Positions 60,547 through 64,000 of a stretch of DNA of 64,000 bases are shown one piece after another. This DNA is from Streptomyces tauricus (GTDB lineage: Bacteria > Actinomycetota > Actinomycetes > Streptomycetales > Streptomycetaceae), in assembly GCF_014650955.1 (NCBI RefSeq), contig NZ_BMVY01000002.1, positions 186,001 through 250,000 on the forward strand. Reading direction: 5' to 3'. Position numbers and translations under genes: made by a program. The notes under the pieces were generated by a model. That model saw only the letters and a list, made by a program, of their open reading frames with translations. It did no database searches and was not told the origin of the DNA. Positions within the stretch are counted from its first letter, which is position 1. Each line of letters starts with the position of its first letter.

Positions 60547-61776
60547 TCAGTCGATGACCGTGTAGCCCGCCCGTCGCAGCGCCGAGTTCACCTCGGCACA
60601 GTGCTCCGGCCCCTTCGTCTCCAGGTGCAGTTCGACCTCCACCTCCGTGAGTCCGAGCCGCGGATCGGTCCGTACGTGACTCACATCGAGGACGTTAGCG
60701 TCCACCACTGACAACACCCCGAGAAGCGTGGCCAGGGCCCCGGGCCGGTCCGTCAGCCGCAGCGTGACCGCGAGGTAGCGGCCGTTGGCGGCCATGCCGT
60801 GCCGCAGGATGCGCTGCATCAGCAGCGGATCGACGTTTCCGCCGGACAGCAGCGCGACGACCGGGCCCTCGAAGGCGTCCGGCTCGCTCATGATCGCCGC
60901 GACCGGGCTCGCGCCGGCCGGCTCGACGACCAGTTTGGCCCGCTCCAGGCAGAGCAGCAGCGCGCTGGACAGCGCGTCCTCGGACACCGTGCGGATCTCG
61001 TCCACCAGGTCGCCGATGATCCGGAACGGCACGTCCCCCGGCCGTCCGACCTTGATCCCGTCGGCCATCGTCGCCGGGTTCTCGAACGACACCGGACGCC
61101 CGGCCGCCAGCGAGGGCGGGTACGCGGCGGCGCCCGCCGCCTGCACCCCCACGATCCGCACGTCAGGGCGCAGCGCCTTGACCGCGACCGCGATACCCGC
61201 GGCGAGACCGCCGCCGCCGATCCCGACGACGATCGTGCGCACCTCGGGGCACTGCTCCAGGATCTCCAGGCCCACCGTGCCCTGTCCGGCGATGATGTCG
61301 GGGTGGTCGAAGGGGTGGATGAAGACGGCGCCCGTCTCGGCGGCGTACTCCTGCGCGGCGGCCAGCGTCTCGTCGACCACCGTGCCGTGCGTACGCACCT
61401 CGGCGCCGTAGTGCATGGTCGCCGCGACCTTCGGCAGCGGGGCACCCGACGGCATGAACACCGTGGAGCGCACACCGAGCAGCGAGGAGGCCAGGGCGAC
61501 GCCCTGCGCGTGGTTGCCCGCGCTGGCCGCGACCACTCCGGCCGCCCGCTCCTCGGGGAGGAGCCCGGCGATCCGCACGTACGCGCCGCGCAGTTTGAAC
61601 GAGCCGGTGCGCTGGAGGTTCTCGCACTTGAAGTGGACCGGTGCCCCCACCAGGCCGGACAGATGCCGGCTGCCCTCCATGGCGGTCATCCGCGCCACGC
61701 CGGAGAGCATCTTCTGGGCGCCGCGCACATCGTCGAGGGTCACCGGCGGCAAGGGGTGGGCCGTGCGATAGCTCAT
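60547..61776 (-). CDS. ilvA: Threonine ammonia-lyase (catabolic/biosynthetic dehydratase with ACT domain)
   Basis: 409 aa. The PLP lysine is in RTGSFKLRGAYVRIAG, the phosphate loop is GIGGGGLAAGIAVAVK and AGNHAQGVALASSLLG is the serine/threonine dehydratase stretch. The last 75 residues form one ACT domain (AVTLRLTDRPGALATLLGVLSVV), the shorter architecture found in many actinobacteria. It makes 2-oxobutanoate and ammonia from threonine, starting isoleucine synthesis. It is divergent from the MarR gene. Confidence 0.95.
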   Translation of the reverse strand: MSYRTAHPLPPVTLDDVRGAQKMLSGVARMTAMEGSRHLSGLVGAPVHFKCENLQRTGSFKLRGAYVRIAGLLPEERAAGVVAASAGNHAQGVALASSLLGVRSTVFMPSGAPLPKVAATMHYGAEVRTHGTVVDETLAAAQEYAAETGAVFIHPFDHPDIIAGQGTVGLEILEQCPEVRTIVVGIGGGGLAAGIAVAVKALRPDVRIVGVQAAGAAAYPPSLAAGRPVSFENPATMADGIKVGRPGDVPFRIIGDLVDEIRTVSEDALSSALLLCLERAKLVVEPAGASPVAAIMSEPDAFEGPVVALLSGGNVDPLLMQRILRHGMAANGRYLAVTLRLTDRPGALATLLGVLSVVDANVLDVSHVRTDPRLGLTEVEVELHLETKGPEHCAEVNSALRRAGYTVID

Positions 61777-61921
61777 GACCCTCAGTCTCGCAGTTCACAC
61801 CGCGCCGCAGCGGGCGTGACCAACGTCCGAGACCGGGTTTCCTCAGCGCCGGTACGGCCCGCCCCCCGTCCGCGTACTCTGTCCCCCAACCCAGCCCCAC
61901 GCATGAATAGAGCCCCCGGCC

Positions 61922-62437
61922 ATGCCCACAACACCTGAAATGTCGATGGACATGACGACCGTCGGTGACACCGGTCTTCTCGAAACACTGCAGCACGAGG
62001 TCGCGGTGTTCGCCCGCCGTGCCGAACAGACCCGGCTCGGCGGAGTCGGGCAGGTCCGCAACTCGATGGATCGCGCCGCGTACCTGCTGCTCAACCGCCT
62101 CGACAAGGAAGGCCCGATGGGCGTCAAGGCGCTCGCCGCGAGCATGGGCATCGACTCGTCGACGGTCACCCGGCAGGTGGCCCCGCTGGTCGACACCGGC
62201 CTCGTCAAGCGCACCTCCCACCCGGAGGACGGCCGGGCCGTGGTGCTTCAGCTGTCGCCGCGCGGACTCTCCCGCCTGGACGAAGTGCGTTCCTCCAGGC
62301 GCCAGTTGATGGCGGAACTGACCCAGGAGTGGTCGTCCGAGGAGCGCGAGGCCTTCTGCACGCTCCTCACCCGCTTCAATGTCGCGCTCTCCACCCGCAT
62401 GGCCGCGTCGCCGTCAGAGACCCCGGCGACCTCCTGA
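61922..62437 (+). CDS. MarR family transcriptional regulator
   Basis: 171 aa. The winged-helix part is DRAAYLLLNRLDKEGPMGVKALAASMGIDSSTVTRQVAPL, followed by the wing (LVKRTSHPEDGRAVVLQLS) and the C-terminal dimerisation helices. It is divergent from ilvA with a 145-base shared promoter region and upstream of a sigma-like gene. The regulated genes are not clear; self-regulation is usual in the family. Confidence 0.9.
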   Translation: MPTTPEMSMDMTTVGDTGLLETLQHEVAVFARRAEQTRLGGVGQVRNSMDRAAYLLLNRLDKEGPMGVKALAASMGIDSSTVTRQVAPLVDTGLVKRTSHPEDGRAVVLQLSPRGLSRLDEVRSSRRQLMAELTQEWSSEEREAFCTLLTRFNVALSTRMAASPSETPATS

Positions 62438-62654
62438 CCGCCCGCACGCCCCCGCCGCCCCACTCGGCGCGCCGGGCCGCGCCGCACCGGGCCGTGTCGA
62501 GCCACGACGCCGATCCGGGCGTGCTGTCTCGCACCGTCTCGTGCCGCCCTCTTGACCAGGGGGCCGCGCCTGGCCTCATATGAAGTCGGGTCCCGACGTA
62601 CGCGGCCGTCCCCGGCGTACGGCTCCAGGGCCCGGTTTCCCACGGGGAGGCGCG

Positions 62655-63158
62655 GTGCGAGAGCGGCAGGCGTCCCGGAACGCCCGCCGTGCCCGGGAGT
62701 TCGAGGCGTTCGTCGCGGGTGCGGCAGGGCGGTTGATGCATGCCGCCACACTGCTCACCGCGGAGCCCCCGGACGACAACCCGCGCGCGCGGCGCCTGCT
62801 CACCGCGGCCCTCGCCCACACGTACGCCCTCTGGGACCGCCTGCACGGCGAGGACCCGTACGACCGGACCCGGCAGTATCTGGCGGTGCGCTTCGCGCGC
62901 GGGGCCTGGCACCAGTACGGCGGCCTCGGCCGGCCGCGTCCCCGGGGCCGCCCCGACAGCACCCTGCGCCACCTCACCCCTCAGGAGCGGCTGATCCTCG
63001 TGCTGCGGATGTACGAGGGCGTCGCCGAGGAGCAGGCCGCCGCGCTGCTGGGGCTGCCCACGGAACGCGTACGGGCGATCTGTGCCCGCGCCATGGCCAC
63101 GTTGCTGCATCCGCCCCGGGAGGCCGCCCCGCCGATCGCGAAAGTGGTGCCTTCATGA
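62655..63158 (+). CDS. Sigma-factor-like protein with region 4 only recognisable
   Basis: 167 aa from GTG 62655, which has GGGGAGG four bases upstream; an ATG at 62580 without ribosome site would add 25 residues. The C-terminal third is a sigma-70 region 4: LTPQERLILVLRMYEGVAEEQAAALLG, LPTERVRAICARAMATLL. The N-terminal part aligns loosely with region 2 of SigE-family factors (EFEAFVAGAAGRLMHAATLL) but lacks their usual charged and aromatic residues. The next gene, coupled by ATGA, encodes a small membrane protein, mirroring sigma/anti-sigma pairs. Confidence 0.75.
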   Translation: MRERQASRNARRAREFEAFVAGAAGRLMHAATLLTAEPPDDNPRARRLLTAALAHTYALWDRLHGEDPYDRTRQYLAVRFARGAWHQYGGLGRPRPRGRPDSTLRHLTPQERLILVLRMYEGVAEEQAAALLGLPTERVRAICARAMATLLHPPREAAPPIAKVVPS

Positions 63159-63406
63159 GCCCGGTCAACCGCAGGGAGGCAGAGGTCCGGCGCATCCTGG
63201 AGGAACCACAGCCGTCCGTACCGCCGGATCTGTACGCGGAGGCCGTCCGCAGGGGCGGGCGCATGCTGCGCCGCCGGACGGTCGCGCGGCGGCTGATGTG
63301 GCTGGTGCTGCTCGCGGCGGTCGTGGCCTTCGTGGTGTGGCTGTCGGTGGCCCAGCCGTGGGTGGAGCCGCCGTCGGAGACGACTCCACCGCTGACCGGC
63401 TGGTGA
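63155..63406 (+). CDS. Small membrane protein coupled to the sigma-like gene
   Basis: 83 aa from ATG 63155, overlapping the upstream TGA. The cytoplasmic N-terminus (VNRREAEVRRILEEPQPSVP) of about 45 residues is followed by one helix (LMWLVLLAAVVAFVVWLSVA) and a short outer tail. Its size and position suggest a membrane anchor or regulator for the sigma-like protein. There is no recognised family. Confidence 0.75.
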   Translation: MSPVNRREAEVRRILEEPQPSVPPDLYAEAVRRGGRMLRRRTVARRLMWLVLLAAVVAFVVWLSVAQPWVEPPSETTPPLTGW

Positions 63407-63416
63407 GGCCAGGGGG

Positions 63417-64000
63417 TTATCCCAGGGCCTGCTTGAGGTCCTCAAGGAGGTCGTCGATGTTCTCGATGCCTACGGAGAGGCGTACGAGGTCGGCGGGGAC
63501 CTCCAGGAGGGACCCGGCCACGGACGCGTGCGTCATCCGTCCCGGGTGCTCGATCAGGGACTCGACGCCGCCCAGGGACTCGCCCAGGGTGAAGACCTTG
63601 GCGCGGTTGCAGACCTCGACGGCCGCCTCCTCGCCGCCCTCGACCTGGAAGGAGACCATGCCGCCGAACGACTTCATCTGCTTGGCGGCGGTCTCGTGGC
63701 CGGGGTGCTCGGGGAGGCCGGGGTACAGAACGCGCGTCACGCGCGCGTGCCGGGTGAGCATCTCGGCGACCTTGGTGGCGTTCTCGCTGTGCCGGTCCAT
63801 CCGGACGGCGAGCGTCTTGATGCCGCGCAGCACCAGCCAGGCGTCCATGGGGCCGGCCACCGCGCCCATCGCGTTCTGGTGGTAGGCCAGCTCCTCGCCG
63901 AGCGCCTGGTCGGCGACCACCAGCGCGCCGCCGACGACGTCGGAGTGGCCGCCCATGTACTTGGTCAGCGAGTGCACGACGACGTCCGCGCCGAGCGAGA
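63417..64000 (-). CDS. metB: Cystathionine gamma-synthase (PLP, Cys/Met metabolism), 5' end outside window
   Basis: The visible C-terminal 194 residues begin with the PLP site VVVHSLTKYMGGHSDVVGG. They include the MetC/MetB landmarks GAVAGPMDAWLVLRGIKTL, RVLYPGLPEHPGHETA, GGMVSFQVEG and LGESLGGVESLIEHPGRMTHAS, ending RLSVGIENIDDLLEDLKQAL. The sequence best fits actinobacterial cystathionine gamma-synthase/lyase. A lyase role cannot be excluded from this part. Confidence 0.93.
   Translation of the reverse strand, partial: SLGADVVVHSLTKYMGGHSDVVGGALVVADQALGEELAYHQNAMGAVAGPMDAWLVLRGIKTLAVRMDRHSENATKVAEMLTRHARVTRVLYPGLPEHPGHETAAKQMKSFGGMVSFQVEGGEEAAVEVCNRAKVFTLGESLGGVESLIEHPGRMTHASVAGSLLEVPADLVRLSVGIENIDDLLEDLKQALG

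Noticed and set aside
1..64000. tRNA, rRNA or riboswitch genes
   Set aside because: No cloverleaf with the T-loop consensus or known riboswitch core was seen in the intergenic regions by eye. A covariance-model scan could still find one.

Overview
The window is a stretch of chromosome from a Streptomyces-like actinomycete. Base composition is very GC-rich with strong third-position G/C bias. Supporting genes include mycothiol S-conjugate amidase (mca), an F420-type luciferase-like oxidoreductase, a SigE-family sigma factor with a membrane partner, GTP-dependent PEP carboxykinase, a secreted GH18 chitinase with a DasR-type operator, and dispersed repeats of a kind familiar from Streptomyces intergenic regions. 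Most genes read as ordinary core chromosome; the only clear mobile-element trace is a frameshifted serine recombinase at 51.0-52.3 kb.

Layout. 0-2 kb: the 5' part of a methyltransferase gene, a GNAT acetyltransferase and a luciferase-like oxidoreductase. 2.1-13.6 kb (all minus): a Tad/Flp pilus locus with a zinc-ribbon protein, CpaB, a TadZ-TadE fusion, TadE, TadA, TadB, TadC, a histidine kinase/LuxR response regulator pair, Flp pilin, a TadG-like protein that seems to start at CTG, a lipoprotein and an OmpA-domain protein. 13.9-15.8 kb: chitinase. 15.9-17.9 kb: sigma factor and membrane partner. 17.9-21.7 kb: Nramp transporter, secreted M14 carboxypeptidase and an acidic hypothetical protein.

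21.7-29.1 kb is the most interesting metabolic region. A GntP permease, RidA, IclR regulator and PfkB kinase are divergent from a PLP/zinc amino-acid deaminase-like protein and an N-acyl-D-amino-acid deacylase-like amidohydrolase. A palindromic operator lies in the divergent gap. The enzyme set fits deacetylation, deamination and phosphorylation of N-acetylglucosaminate (the oxidised chitin monomer) toward KDPG; catabolism of other N-acyl-D-amino acids is the main alternative. The kinase gene carries two in-frame repeat insertions.

29-32.6 kb: a secreted trypsin-like protease, a roughly 600-bp repeat array, an alanine-type aminotransferase and a small protein behind a palindrome. 32.8-37.3 kb: four tightly packed genes (membrane-anchored solute-binding-like protein, TelA-family protein, lipoprotein fusing a binding domain to a VWA domain, small membrane/coiled-coil protein) that look like one uncharacterised envelope system. 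37.3-41.9 kb: Mut7-C protein, TetR regulator, TrhA/hemolysin III and pckG. 42-48.7 kb: a four-gene overlapping operon of three membrane glycosyltransferases and a secreted copper-radical oxidase with all its active-site residues, probably making and oxidising a cell-surface glycan. 48.9-55.7 kb: DUF255 thioredoxin-fold protein, recombinase pseudogene and a STAND/TPR protein with an altered Walker A motif. 55.8-64 kb: small membrane protein, mca, DUF4307 protein, greA, a DrrAB-type ABC exporter with palindromic operators, ilvA, MarR regulator, a sigma-like protein with a small membrane protein, and the 3' part of a cystathionine gamma-synthase gene.
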